Positions 1 through 10,415 of a stretch of DNA of 64,000 bases are shown here, piece by piece (position 1 is the first letter of the stretch; every line of letters starts with the position of its first letter). This stretch comes from Congeria kusceri. Lineage: Eukaryota; Mollusca; Bivalvia; Myida; Dreissenidae. The DNA lies in the NCBI GenBank assembly GCA_027627225.1, contig CM051026.1:4421915-4485914 (forward strand), in the 5' to 3' direction. Both the position numbers and the translations under genes were made by a program. The notes beneath the pieces were generated by a model that was not told the DNA's origin, did not search any database, and saw only the letters and a list, made by a program, of their open reading frames with translations.

Positions 1-700
1 ATAACTTGGATTTAAAAAAAAAAACATGGCCACCGGGGTGTGTGAAAGTTTTCCAATATATGGCTGTATAGGCAACTTTGACAATCTTCTTGTCAAAAAC
101 CACATGCTGGATTTTAAAATAATTTCACAGAAATGTTTCTTGGGTTCCCTACTACCAAATTCCCGCAAATAATTTTGATGCATTAAAAACCATGGCCAAC
201 AGGGGTGGGGAATTTCAACCGTATATTGTCATATAGGCAACTTTCACAGTCTTCTTGCCAGAAACCACTTTTTGGGTTTCCATATAATTTCACAGTTTCT
301 TAGGTGGCCCTCTACCAAATCCCTGTTGACTTGTTAAAAAACATGACCACTACGGAGTTTAGAAATTTGACCATATATGGATGTATTGCAATTTTGACAA
401 TATACTTTTCAGGAAACAACTGTTTGAATTTCGAAATAATTTCAAAGAAATGTTTCTTGGGTGACCCTCTACCAAATTCCTTCAGATCATTTTGATATTT
501 GTAAAACATGGCGTCAGAGGGTGGGGAAGTGTGACCTTATATAGCTGTATAGTCAACTTTGACAATCTTGTTGGAAACTATAGCGCGAAAACAAAGTGCG
601 TTCGTGTATATTTGGAGATGTTTGTATTACTTATTTTAGAATCAATTATAGATGTATTGAATGTAGCTTTAGTTACCGCTAGGTTTAAGCAAGGACAAAG
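1..700 (+). repeat. Diverged tandem repeat, ~158 bp unit
   Basis: About four imperfect copies carry the landmarks ATGGCCACCGGGG, GGCTGTATAGGCAACTTTGAC, TTTCACAGAAATG and CTACCAAATTCC. The last lies near 155, 312 and 472, giving a period of about 158 bp. Units of the same family recur inside intron 1 of the B-box gene (about 28180-28600). Short ORFs here are in different frames from unit to unit, so the block is non-coding. The array runs off the left window edge. Positions 700-890 hold nothing recognisable. Confidence 0.75.
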
Positions 701-897
701 TGTGTAGTTGTATGCGTGTCTACCTATCAACCAATCGACTAGGGTTCGAATCAAAACCTTTTTGCATCAAAATGTTTTTTAATCGAAATATACAATACTG
801 TGCATGAGAATATCTAGGAAATTATGTTTGTGTTTGAAATAAACGCATGTATATTATATCTTATATATATAACATATCTTATTTTTCTGTTCTGTTT

Positions 898-1495
898 TTA
901 TGCCCCCCCCCACCCCCCTCTATAAAAGTGGGGGCATTAAAACAGAAATAAGATTTGCCCTTGTCCGTCCGTCTGGCCTGTCGGATTTTTGTGTCACGCG
1001 TAACTCAAAAGGTATAACTACAAGAGCGATGATGCTTTATAAACGTATTTATCAGCATGTGAACTTGTGCACCTGGGTATTTTTGCGCAGTTCTTTCCGA
1101 CGTCAGAATGTTGGCCCTTTTTTAGCAGAAAATGACGTTTTTGGAATTGTGTCGCTTGTATCTCGAAAAATATAACTGCTACATTGATGAAACTTTATTA
1201 CCATATTCATCACCGTGTAAACTTGTGCACTTGGGTATTTTGGTGCAGTTTTTGCTGAAGTCAGCAGAGTTATGGCCCTTTTTTAGCAAAAAATGACCTT
1301 TGTCACCTTGTATCATGTGAAACTCAAAAACTATACTTGCTACATTGATGAAACGTTATAAACATATTCATCACCATGTAAACTTGTGCACCTGGGTATT
1401 TTGGCGCAGTTTTTTCCGACATCAGCAGAGTTTTGTGACAACCAGCGGAATGTGGGGGCATCCGTGTCCTACAGACAAATGTCTAGTTTCTTTAG
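898..1495 (+). repeat. Interspersed repeat family A (ATGCCCCC...CTAGTTT), copy 1
   Basis: Starts with a C-run/G-run fold-back (TGCCCCCC...GGGGGCA), then a CTTGTCCGTCCGTCTGG block, then degenerate core units with CTCAAAA-tATAACT, CATATTCATCA and TTGTGCACCTGGGTATTTTGG. It ends GTGACAACCAGCGGAATGTGGG followed by a small hairpin and CTAGTTT. Further copies lie at 7243, 10181 and 18751. No protein is supported; the class (Helitron-like or other) is open. Confidence 0.75.
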
Positions 1496-1541
1496 AGTAT
1501 GTGGAATTTGACCCCAGAAGTTGTTTTGTTTAATTACCATT

Positions 1542-1652
1542 ATTATACCTCGCTTCGTTTTCCCATTATAAAATCCCATATACCCATCCCTGCATAATTT
1601 TAATATACCATGCCGTTGGAAAGTAGTATGCCCCGAGGGGGGGGGGTATAAT
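1542..1652. repeat. Small inverted-repeat element (ATTATACC/GGTATAAT ends)
   Basis: The left end TTATTATACCTCGCTTCG and the right end CCCCGAGGGGGGGGGGTATA form an imperfect inverted repeat around about 80 bp of AT-rich sequence, as expected of a tiny fold-back element. There is no ORF. The sequence from 1656 to 1900 shows nothing recognisable. Confidence 0.45.
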
Positions 1653-1903
1653 TGTTAATAATATCCCGCGCATGGACCAAAATATACACAGCGCATGGGC
1701 CTAAAAGGAGCATCTTGTGATTTCTGAGAAATCCGTGTAAGCAAATAATCGGTAGGTGCTTATTAAAATTAATTTAAAAAATCTAAGTCGATGAGCTCTT
1801 GATTTTCCAATATTAAACTTTCGTTTACTATGTACGGCTTAATTGTTCTTTGAATTACAGTATTTTTGTTTGGTAGAATAAAATAAATATTGTAGGCATA
1901 TTG

Positions 1904-1983
1904 AGGGGTACAGTAAATATTGCCCCCCTTCGGCCTCGGTTGACATCAGTCTCCTCTGGGTGCAATATATTTACTATACCCTT
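1904..1983. repeat. Long hairpin (about 22 bp arms)
   Basis: GGGTACAGTAAATATTGC on the left pairs with GCAATATATTTACTATACCC on the right, with only a few mismatches, around a loop of about 35 bp that contains CGGCCTCGGTTGACATCAG. This is a strong cruciform/hairpin candidate and probably the end of a fold-back element. Confidence 0.6.
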
Positions 1984-2029
1984 TAACTGCCTGTATATTT
2001 CAATATCCACATGAATGCTTTGTTATTCA

Positions 2030-2222
2030 CTTGTAGAATACTCAGTTGATGTACAGAGGACAAATTGGTCAGCCAGCAACTCAAGTTCTGTAAGCAGTGG
2101 AAATGGAACTCGAGCCAGACACTGGACCTGTACCGGCAGACCTCCAGCCTAAGTGGAAGTGACAGTGGTTGGGATAGTAATTGGATGTAATAGGATTGCA
2201 ACCCAAAGTTTGGCCAAGGTAA
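2030..2222 (+). pseudogene. Decayed exon resembling a thrombospondin type 1 repeat
   Basis: A plus-strand frame around 2074-2150 reads TNWSASNSSSVSSGNGTRAR then HWTCTG before a stop. The spacing of WS, G-N-G-T-R and the final C matches the TSP1 core (WSxWSxCSxxCGxGxRxRxxxC), but the middle cysteines are serine and the second Trp is lost. The segment is bounded by an acceptor-like TTGTAG near 2036 and a donor GCCAAG/GTAAGATG near 2219. A sister copy with the same donor lies at 25734-25889. Read as an exon relic; the parent gene is not in the window. Confidence 0.4.
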
Positions 2223-2281
2223 GATGACATTGATGTCAACAATAGTGCTGTAATACTGTCCAAATTAAGTATGGTTGCAAT

Positions 2282-2818
2282 TAACAGCAAGGCTTGACAT
2301 ATTCAAACAATTCTTGGTACACATTTGTATCATAATAGAACACAAGTGATGTTTGACTTTGGTTGTAAACTACTAATTTTTGACAGAGTTATGGTCCCTT
2401 TTTGACTTCAGTTCCCTAAAAACATGGTTTTCGGACGATTACTCAAGAATTGATTGACATATTCAAATAATATTTGGTATGTAGCATCAGAAAATACTTT
2501 TCAGGTTTGACTTTTGTTACAAAACACTAAATTTTGACAGCGTTATGGCCTCTTTTTGACTTAACCTAAAAACATGGTACATAGGTGTAACACCATAAAA
2601 TACAGGTCATGTTCGACTTTTGTTGCAATCCACTAAATGTTGACAGAGTTATGGCTCATATTGAAATTAAAATTTTCCAAACACACTGTTAAACATTCAC
2701 AAATTAAAGCATTCTCACTGTGTCTGTTTCTTTCAAATGGATGCCGTGGATACCATAGTTTTGTGACAAGGCCATATTGTGGGGGTATATCCGTCACTCC
2801 TGTGACAATTCTAGTTTT
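2282..2818 (+). repeat. Interspersed repeat family B, 5'-truncated copy
   Basis: Shares AAGGCTTGACATATTCAAA, TTGGTACACA, CACTAAATTTTGACAGAGTT and the 3' end TGACAAGGCCATATTGTGGG with the full copy at 19363-20200. It ends with hairpin GTCACTCCTGTGAC, four bases, then CTAGTTT. The 5' fold-back and GTCCGTC block are missing. Confidence 0.65.
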
Positions 2819-3305
2819 AGCTCACCTGAGACCTGAGATTGAAGTGCCCTAGTGTGAGCTGTTGTGGTCAGTCATGGTTTGTCGTCAGTTGTTTGTTGTC
2901 TGTCGTTTGTTATTAACCTTTCGCCTTGTTGCACTAATAATAGGCATGTTCCAACTATTATTTAGTGACTTGTGGCTTCCTTATTTAGTCACTTTTGGCC
3001 CCCTGCTTTCTAACCAGACATGTTTAAACAAAAATTGTGACGAGCCCATTAATTATTTTGTGTGTTTCATCCGTTGTGTGTGTGTGTGCGTCATTGAGTC
3101 AGTTAACACTTTCAACACTGGGCAGAATTCCTGCCCAGTCATTATTTCGTGACTTGTGGCTTTCCTATTAAGTGACTAATGGGCTCCTGCTTTTCCACCA
3201 GACGTGTTTAAAAACATTGTTTAAAGCCCAAGATAAATGTCGTCCGATGTTTGTGCCTGTGTCAATGCGTCAGTTAACACTTAAAACCCTGGGCAGAATT
3301 CAACC
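2818..3305 (+). repeat. AGCTCACCTGAG fold-back start followed by a 184 bp direct duplication
   Basis: TTTAGCTCACCTGAG at 2818 with TGTGAGCTG near 2851 forms the 5' fold-back seen at 13658. Downstream, two copies of a unit beginning GACTTGTGGCTT (about 2967 and 3151) each hold a CCAGACatGTTTAAA block and end in ACACT..GGGCAGAATTC. A (TG)n run lies near 3077-3090. Confidence 0.55.
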
Positions 3306-3362
3306 AAATTACACAGAAAGCTTCCTTGGGTAATAGAGAAAATCCATACAAGTAAATATTTT

Positions 3363-3435
3363 AATTGTCTACATTGATGGTACGACCTGATACGTGATCT
3401 TGTCTACATTGATGGTTCGACCTGATACGTGATCT
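3363..3435 (+). repeat. 35 bp direct duplication
   Basis: TTGTCTACATTGATGG..CGACCTGATACGTGATC occurs twice in a row (3365 and 3400) with one mismatch. The flanking 3440-4250 is AT-rich with no supported gene. Confidence 0.8.
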
Positions 3436-4284
3436 AACATCCCCACAATCATTCTGCACAGTGTCAAGTTATGAAGTTTATAAAAAGTACCAATTCGCTC
3501 CTTGAAGTTGTCCGCCCCAAAAAAACAAAAACGACTGCTTGTAGACAGACTTCAGTTTCACTTTGTACATTTTGAGCATTCTTGTTTTACTGTTGCCTGT
3601 TATACATGCAATATCTCTAGTAAACGCCATGCATTTGGAAATCGCACTGAACACAAGCCCATGCTTGTTTTTGTAGCAATATTTTACCATTTATTTTTTA
3701 CCAATTTTAAAAAACAAACTCAAATGCTTTTATTTTGCTATTTCTACAACTTCATTTTTTCTGGGTCTAAAAAACAACGTTGAACTGTTTAGATCGAATG
3801 TCCGTTATTATAGGCCAGGATGACTTTGATGAGGTTCAACTGAATTACTTATTTGTATTGTATTTGTATTGATCAGTAGGCATAAACGTTAAGAATAGTG
3901 AGTGCAAAATGTGATCATGGGTTGATACTTTACCATTTTCATTCAATTTAAAGGAGTATCAGTAAAACTCTGGCAACCAAAAGCTTGCAAAACTAGAAAA
4001 TTTGAAAAATAATTTAACAGAAATGTTCCTTGAGTGACCTGCTACCAAATTGCTTAAAATAATAAAATTCAGTTAATGTCATCATTATATGCCATGTTAT
4101 TCAAAATTTATGGAGTCACAAACTAGACAAAATAAAATTTGATGCTAGCAGGTATGTGTAAGATAAAAAAAATAAAAGAAAAACAATTGTCAATTAAATT
4201 TCTAAGATAACTTCTTGAGGGGAGAATAGATACATTAGCATTTTGGCTATGCAATTGGAAGTTACATAGCCCTAGTTTGAGGTT

Positions 4285-4378
4285 AAACATTCATTGTTTG
4301 ACACAGGGCTCTTGCCCTCAATCTACTTTTGTGACAACTCAGGGTAGCAACTCAGGGCCACTTTGGCCCTCTTGTATT
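4285..4378 (+). repeat. 3' end of a hairpin-terminated interspersed repeat
   Basis: CTCAGGGCCACTTTGGCCCTC is a hairpin with stem GGGCCA/TGGCCC directly followed by TCTTGTATT. A second small hairpin (AGGGC/GCCCT) sits at about 4304. This is the same 3' layout as repeats ending at 6068, 16255, 25636 and 35632. Confidence 0.55.
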
Positions 4379-4599
4379 TGAGTGTATTTTAACTTTGTAT
4401 TGTTTAATGGGCATGAAACGTTTAAATGCTGTTTGTTACTGGTCCAATTTATTATTAACTTGATTGGTGTATATAAGCACTGTTAAAGAAATTCAGGTGT
4501 AAATGATATCCTATCTCTGGCTAATGACACTACAGTTTTGAAGCAGAATGTTAAAACATTTGTCAACATACAAAACCACATTCATAAATCGCTTAACAC

Positions 4600-4850
4600 A
4601 TTGTTCTGTAGTAGATCTTTGGCACAGAGTTATCAGTGCGTCTTTGACCTTTTCAGTGGAAAACAAAGCAAAAACTTAGGCAGATATAATATGCTTTAAA
4701 AACTGTCTATGATCCAACGATTTATTATTGAGTTTGAAAACAAATTGGTAGACACTACAAGATTTAAAATAGCTTGACAAATGTGATAGCCTTCCCCAGC
4801 GAATTCCTTTGTGTAAAATTATCTTGCTAAACTAGATAATAGATTTGTAA
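4600..4850 (+). repeat. Low-copy repeat paralogous to 17590-17800
   Basis: Shares the ordered blocks ATAATATGC, GTTTGAAAAC, GTAGACACTAC, GATTTAAAATAGCTTGACAA and AATTCCTTTGTGT with the plus strand at 17590-17800. Further matching blocks resume at about 6330-6460 and 8020-8070, after sequence occupied by inserted repeats. No coding potential. Confidence 0.5.
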
Positions 4851-5393
4851 TACCTTCGGGTATGTTCGTGACATGTAAGTTACTTACAGGTTATGAATAA
4901 ATGTATAAGATTCACAATTTACTGCTTTATGATTGGGTTGAGTTTTGTGTTTTCTTTCTTGAGTTTGAGATCAAAATCAACTTTTGCAACTTTGATGACA
5001 TAAATTGATTGATTGTAGCAATCTTATACATAAACTGCACTCCTTAAGTTTAAATATTTTCTCAATGATATTCAAGAATATCCCTTCTAAATGGCTATGT
5101 GAATAACTGCCTCTTTTATACTTTATGTAAAATTTATCCAACCTAGACCACAGTTAGTAAATTGTTTGCTTTACTGTATAGAAAACAAATGACAAAACCC
5201 TATAATAATACCACCAGAGGTATTGTCCCATGACGAGCAAAGTGCTCCCTTCATGGTCATTTTGTGTAGCAATTAGCCAGCAGCATTCTTATATGAGAAA
5301 CAGCTATGGAAAAACACGGTATTACTTATAAAACTTTCCTCAGTAAGTTACCATAGTTATAACAACAACAACATCGATCAAATATACAGTAAT

Positions 5394-6070
5394 TATGCCC
5401 CCCATCAAAGATGGCGGGGTGTATTGGTTTAATGTCGGTCTGTCTGTCGGTCGGTCGGTTGGTAGACCATTTTCATTTCCGCTCTCTTAAGTCTTATAGT
5501 TTTCATCCAATCTTAACTAAACTTCATGAACATGTTTATTGGCATGATATCTCGGCCAAGTTCGATAATCAGCCAAATCGCTCCAGGAATTGTTGAGTTA
5601 CGGCTCTTGAGTTATCTAAAATTAGCCTTTTTAGCAGTTTCCGCTATCTAAGTCAAACAGTTTTCATCTGATCTTCACTAAACTTGCTGAAAATGTTTGT
5701 GGGCATCATTTCTTGGCCAAGTTCGATAATCAGCCAAATCGCCCCAGAATTTGTGGAGTTATGACCCTTGAATTATCTTAAATTGGCCGTTTTAGCGTTA
5801 CACTCTCTAAGTCCAACAGTTTTCATCTAATCTTCACCAAACTTAATGAAAATATTTGAGGTTATAGTATCATTGCCAAGTTTGATGATCAACCAAAACA
5901 CAACTGGATCTGCAGAGTTACGTGGAGTTGATTCATCTAAAATTGTCCTTCTAAGCAGTTTTCGCTCCCTATGTCCAACAGTTCTCATCCGATAATCACC
6001 AAACTTGATATTTAAAAGATTGCTTTTAACCTAGAGGGGGCATAACTGTTTTACAAACAGCTCTTGTTAT
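5394..6070 (+). repeat. Interspersed repeat family C (complete, both hairpins)
   Basis: Begins ATGCCCCCCATCAAAGATGG, a fold-back closed by GCGGGG, then TCGGTCTGTCTGTCGGTCGG. Four core units of about 130 bp follow (GTTTTCATC-aTCTTcACtAAACT). It ends with hairpin CTGTTT/AAACAG (6046-6060) and CTCTTGTTATT. Tracts between about 4850 and 5390 show nothing recognisable. Confidence 0.75.
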
Positions 6071-6469
6071 TAACTGTGGTGTGTTGATTTTATCCACCAC
6101 CTTTTCTTGTCTCCAATAACCATTATTTAACATTTATGATCGTGTTCTTCAGTTTCATTGTAATCAGTTATACTATTCATTATTAATTAATAAACTGTAA
6201 AGAAATTCACAACTTTATGTGCGGTTTTAGAAATATTACACTTCCAAAATTTGAACATTGAAAATATTTAAGATGTTTTCTGTAATATGGCCCCTGATCA
6301 ACAAAATAAACCATTTATATTGTTTGAGATTTGTTCACTAGCCAATTTACCATTTTCGTCTTTAAATACAATGAATTGAATTCTTTTCAGTGTCTATTAT
6401 GCTTCACCCATTCAAGACCTGAACATTCATGCCAAAATTAAATAATGTTATTTGTGTACCTTTGATTTA

Positions 6470-7986
6470 AAGGGGCGTATCGAAAGTGTTGCATTGTGTA
6501 TAGACATAGAGCTGAACTTAGTAATCTCGAACTCGCATAAAAAATAAAGTTCAGGTCATATCAAAAATATTTGTAAACTTTTTTCCTTCTTAATTTATAT
6601 GAAATGAATATTGAATAGTGTTGATGCCAGTGACACTATCAAGCCAGGACCAAGTTTTTCTCAGATCGCAAACATCTCGACACATATTTAAACGAGCGTA
6701 TTTAAACTTGAATTATTTTCCACAGGTTTACAGTTCAGTATATGCATACAGGATGGCAATGTTGTATTGCAATTTCGTGAACATTTAGACTAAATGCTTA
6801 TAAAAGGTCTCTTTTTGGAGATGTCAAACTGCTGATATCTCGAAGTCGTTTGTGAGCTCTCGGCGACTTTCAGATATCGAAGTTCAGCTTATATTAATTC
6901 AAGACAATTTCCTATTATTAACATAATATTGATGAAACATGTATATGAGACAATAATTAAGTTTGGAAGACATGGTTCTATAAGGATTAAAACACACACA
7001 CAGAAATGTGTGCTCTTTAATGAAAACTTGCTATATGCAAAGTTTATCAATAGTGAGCAGGCGCGTTATGGTACTTCATGTACATTCCATTCTTATCTCT
7101 TTTACTACTACTACAAATTGTTTCACGCCCGCAAAAGTATCACCTGTGACCAATGTTTATGTAATAAAATAGTATATGTTTTTTAAATGTTTACAGAAAC
7201 AAAACAACATGGTTCAATAATATTCTCTGCAAATGAAGTTTGTTATGCCCCCACTTTAGAGGGGGGGGGGGGCAATTAGATTTGCCCTTGTCTGTCCGAC
7301 CATCCTTCCGTTGGATTTTCGTGTCACCCATAATTCAAAAAGTATAACTGCTAAAGTGATGAAACTTTATAAGCATATTCATCAGCATCGGGGCTTGTGC
7401 ACCTGGGTATTTTGGTGCAGTTTTTTCCGACATCAGCAGAGTTATAGCCCTTTTTTAGTAAAAAAAGATATTTTTGGTGCAGTTTTTTCCAACACCAGCG
7501 GAGTTATGGCTCAGCAAAAAATGACATTTTTGGACTTGTGTCGCGTGTAACTCAAAAAGTATTACTGCTACTGTGATGAATCTTTATATACATATTAATC
7601 AACATGTGAACTTGTGCACCTGTGTATTTAGGTGCAGTTTTTTGGACCTTTTTGTAGCAAACAATGACATTTTTAGACTTGTGTCACGTGTAACTCAAAA
7701 AGTATTATTATTAGACTGATGGAACTTTATTAACATATTATTCAGTATGTGAACATGTGCACCTGGGTATTTTGGTGCAGTTTTTTTTCCGCCATCCGTG
7801 GAGTTATGACCTTTTTTTTTAAAGCAAAAAATGACATTTTAGCATGTGAACTTGTGTACCAGGGTATTTTGGTGCATTTTTTCAACATCAGAGTTTTGTG
7901 ACAACCAGCGGAATGTGGGGTCATCCGTGTCCTACGGACACATGTCTAGTTTTTATAAATGTGGACCTACCGTTGATACGCCCCTT
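6470..7986. mobile_element. TIR element, ends AAGGGGCGTATC, TA target duplication
   Basis: The left end TTTAAAGGGGCGTATCGA and the right end GTTGATACGCCCCTTTATT are inverted copies: a 12 bp perfect TIR, AAGGGGCGTATC, flanked on both sides by TA. The 1.5 kb interior has no transposase and contains a nested family A repeat (7243-7953). The TA duplication would fit a Tc1/mariner-type or other TA-targeting element, non-autonomous. Family not identified. Confidence 0.6.
7243..7953 (+). repeat. Interspersed repeat family A, copy 2 (nested)
   Basis: Fold-back TGCCCCCACTTTAGAGGGG with a run of about 12 G (7260-7272), then CCCTTGTCTGTCCGACC and repeated core units with TTGTGCACCTGGGTATTTTG. The 3' end is GACAACCAGCGGAATGTGG, then hairpin GTGTCC-TAC-GGACAC, ATGT and CTAGTTT. 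It lies wholly inside the TIR element at 6470-7986, so it is the younger insertion or was carried by it. Confidence 0.8.
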
Positions 7987-7989
7987 TAT

Positions 7990-8620
7990 TAATATTGATT
8001 GTAGTATCCTAATTTAGTAGTACTATAGGCCATTAGAAAATGTCTTGCAATTCTTGATTTCTTGAAGAGTTCTAATGATAATAGTTTGATCCATTCCACA
8101 CTGGAGATTATTGATCAAATACTAACACCAGCAAATTCAGAACATATATGTTCAGACAATTATGGGTTGTATCTATTTAAACATTTTGTGTAAGTACATG
8201 CCCATGTATAATGCTATCTCATCTTCAAGCTGTGATTGTTGAAATAACACCCTGTGGGATAAACTAAGCTGTATTAGTTGATACTGTCGCATTGTTTACT
8301 TTTGCCGATCTCATTTTCTTGTCAGCCATTTGAAGATAATTTACATACGTTGTATTTAAAATACGCAAACATGTTTTCTGAAACATCCATATTAAATTTC
8401 TTGCTTCGATTGAGAGTTTTTGAAAACGAGCATAAAGGTCATGGTCATTCATTGTGTATTTTTTTTTACTTATAGATCATAAATAGTAAGGATCATTACG
8501 CAGTTGTGTCTTTGTTGACTTTGAAGGTCCTTTTTAATGTAAGTTTTCTGTGAACGTTACTATTTAATTATTTGTTGTAGAAATAACACAAACATATACA
8601 ATAAAACTTGTTAACAGCCC
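7990..8620 (+). other. AT-rich sequence without recognisable features
   Basis: The first 100 bp (to about 8090) resembles 18150-18200 (block AAAATGTCTTGCAATT), the far end of the paralogous segment pair. The rest shows no ORF with protein-like composition and no repeat that I recognise. Confidence 0.4.
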
Positions 8621-10172
8621 AAGTTTTGTTTGATGTATTTCTAGAATCTTGGGACTACTTCTTTATTACAATTCGTACATTTTGTATTCAGTACTAGTAG
8701 AAGCAGTTGTACTATCAGTTTATGAATTCCACGGTTTGTTTGATGTATTTCTACAATCTTGGGACTACTACTTTATTACAATTCGTACATTTTTTATTCA
8801 GTACTAGTAGAAGCAGTTGTACTATCAGTTTATGAATTCCACGGTTTGTTTGATGTATTTCTAGAATCTTGGGACTACTTCTTTATTACAATTCGTACAT
8901 TTTGTATTCATTACTAGTAGAAGCAGTTGTACTATCAGTTTATGAATTCCAAGTTTTGTTTGATGTATTTCTACAATCTTGGGACTACTTCTTTATTACA
9001 ATTCGTCCATTTTGTATTCAGTACTAGTAGAAGCAGTTGTACTATCAGTTTATGAATTCCACGGTTTGTTTGATGTATTTCTATAATCTTGGGACTACTT
9101 CTTTATTACAATTCATACATTTTGTATTCAGTACTAGTAGAAGCAGTTGTACTATCAGTTTATGAATTCCACGGTTTGTTTGATGTATTTCTACAATCTT
9201 GGGACTACTTCTTTATTACAATTCGTACATTTTGTATTCAGTACTAGTTGAAGCAGTTGTACTATCAGTTTATGAATTCCACGGTTTGTTTAATGTATTT
9301 CTAGAATCTTGGGACTACTTCTTTATTACAATTCGTCCATTTTGTGTTCAGTACTAGTAGAAGCAGTTGTACTATCAGTTTATGAATTCCACGGTTTGTT
9401 TAATGTATTTCTAGAATCTTGGGACTACTTATTTATTACAATTCATACATTTTGTATTCAGTACTAGTAGAAGCAGTTGTACTATCAGTTTATGAATTCC
9501 ACGGTTTGTTTAATGTATTTCTACAATCTTGGGACTACTTCTTTATTACAATTCGTCCATTTTGTATTCAGTACTAGTAGAAGCAGTTGTACTATCAGTT
9601 TATGAATTCCACGGTTTGTTTAATGTATTTCTAGAATCTTGGGACTACTTCTTTATTACAATTCATACATTTTGTATTCAGTACTAGTAGAAGCAGTTGT
9701 ACTATCAGTTTATGAATTCTACGGTTTGTTTGATATATTTCTACAATCTTGGGACTACTTCTTTATTACAATTCGTACATTTTGTATTCAGTACTAGTAG
9801 AAGCAGTTGTACTATCAGTTTATGAATTCCACGGTTTGTTTAATGTATTTCTAGAATCTTGGGACTACTTCTTTATTACAATTCGTACATTTTGTATTCA
9901 GTACTAGTAGAAGCAGTTGTACTATCAGTTTATGAATTCCACGGTTTGTTTGATGTATTTCTACAATCTTGGGACTACTTCTTTATTACAATTCGTACAT
10001 TTTGTATTCAGTACTAGTAGAAGCAGTTGTACTATCAGTTTATGAATTCCACGGTTTGTTTGATGTATTTCTAGAATCTTGGGACTACTTCTTTATTACA
10101 ATTCGTCCATTTTGTATTCAGTACTAGTTGAAGCAGTTGTACTATCAGTTTATGAATTCCACGGTTTGTTTA
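8621..10172 (+). repeat. 110 bp satellite, about 14 copies
   Basis: Units containing GGTTTGTTTGATGTATTTCT, ATCTTGGGACTACTTCTTTA, CAGTACTAGTAGAAGCAG and CAGTTTATGAATTCC repeat at exactly 110 bp (starts 8621, 8731, 8841 ... 10161) without indels. Variation is a handful of point differences, several of which alternate: CTAGAATC versus CTACAATC, and TTTGATG versus TTTAATG. This suggests 220 bp dimers in parts of the array. Each unit has an EcoRI GAATTC. The right end merges into a family A repeat (GTTTGTTATGCCCCC). No conserved reading frame. Confidence 0.95.
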
Positions 10173-10180
10173 ACGTTTGT

Positions 10181-10415
10181 TATGCCCCCATTTTAGAGGG
10201 ATGGGTGGGTGCATATAGATTTGCCCTTGTCCGTTCGTCGTCGGATAGGTGCGTAACTCAAAATGTATAAATGCTAGAGTGATGAAACTTCATAAGCATA
10301 TTCATTCGCATCAGGACTTGGGTATTTTTATGAAGTTTTTTCCGACATCAGCGGAGTTACGGCCATTTTTAGAAACAAATGACATGTTTAGATTTGTGTC
10401 GCACGTAACTCAAAA
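10181..10415 (+). repeat. Interspersed repeat family A, copy 3, 3'-truncated
   Basis: Starts TATGCCCCCATTTTAGAGGG immediately after the satellite, continues with CCCTTGTCCGTTCGTCG and one core unit, and is cut at CGTAACTCAAAA where the CAGGCTGTCAAC element begins. Confidence 0.7.

Noticed and set aside
5411..5596. Short ORFs starting in GTCCGTC blocks (also at 19194, 20113, 39385)
   Set aside because: They recur only because the repeat families share this block; reading frames are not conserved between copies.
8621..10172. CRISPR-like array
   Set aside because: The period is 110 bp with no unique spacers; the whole unit is repeated, so it is a satellite.
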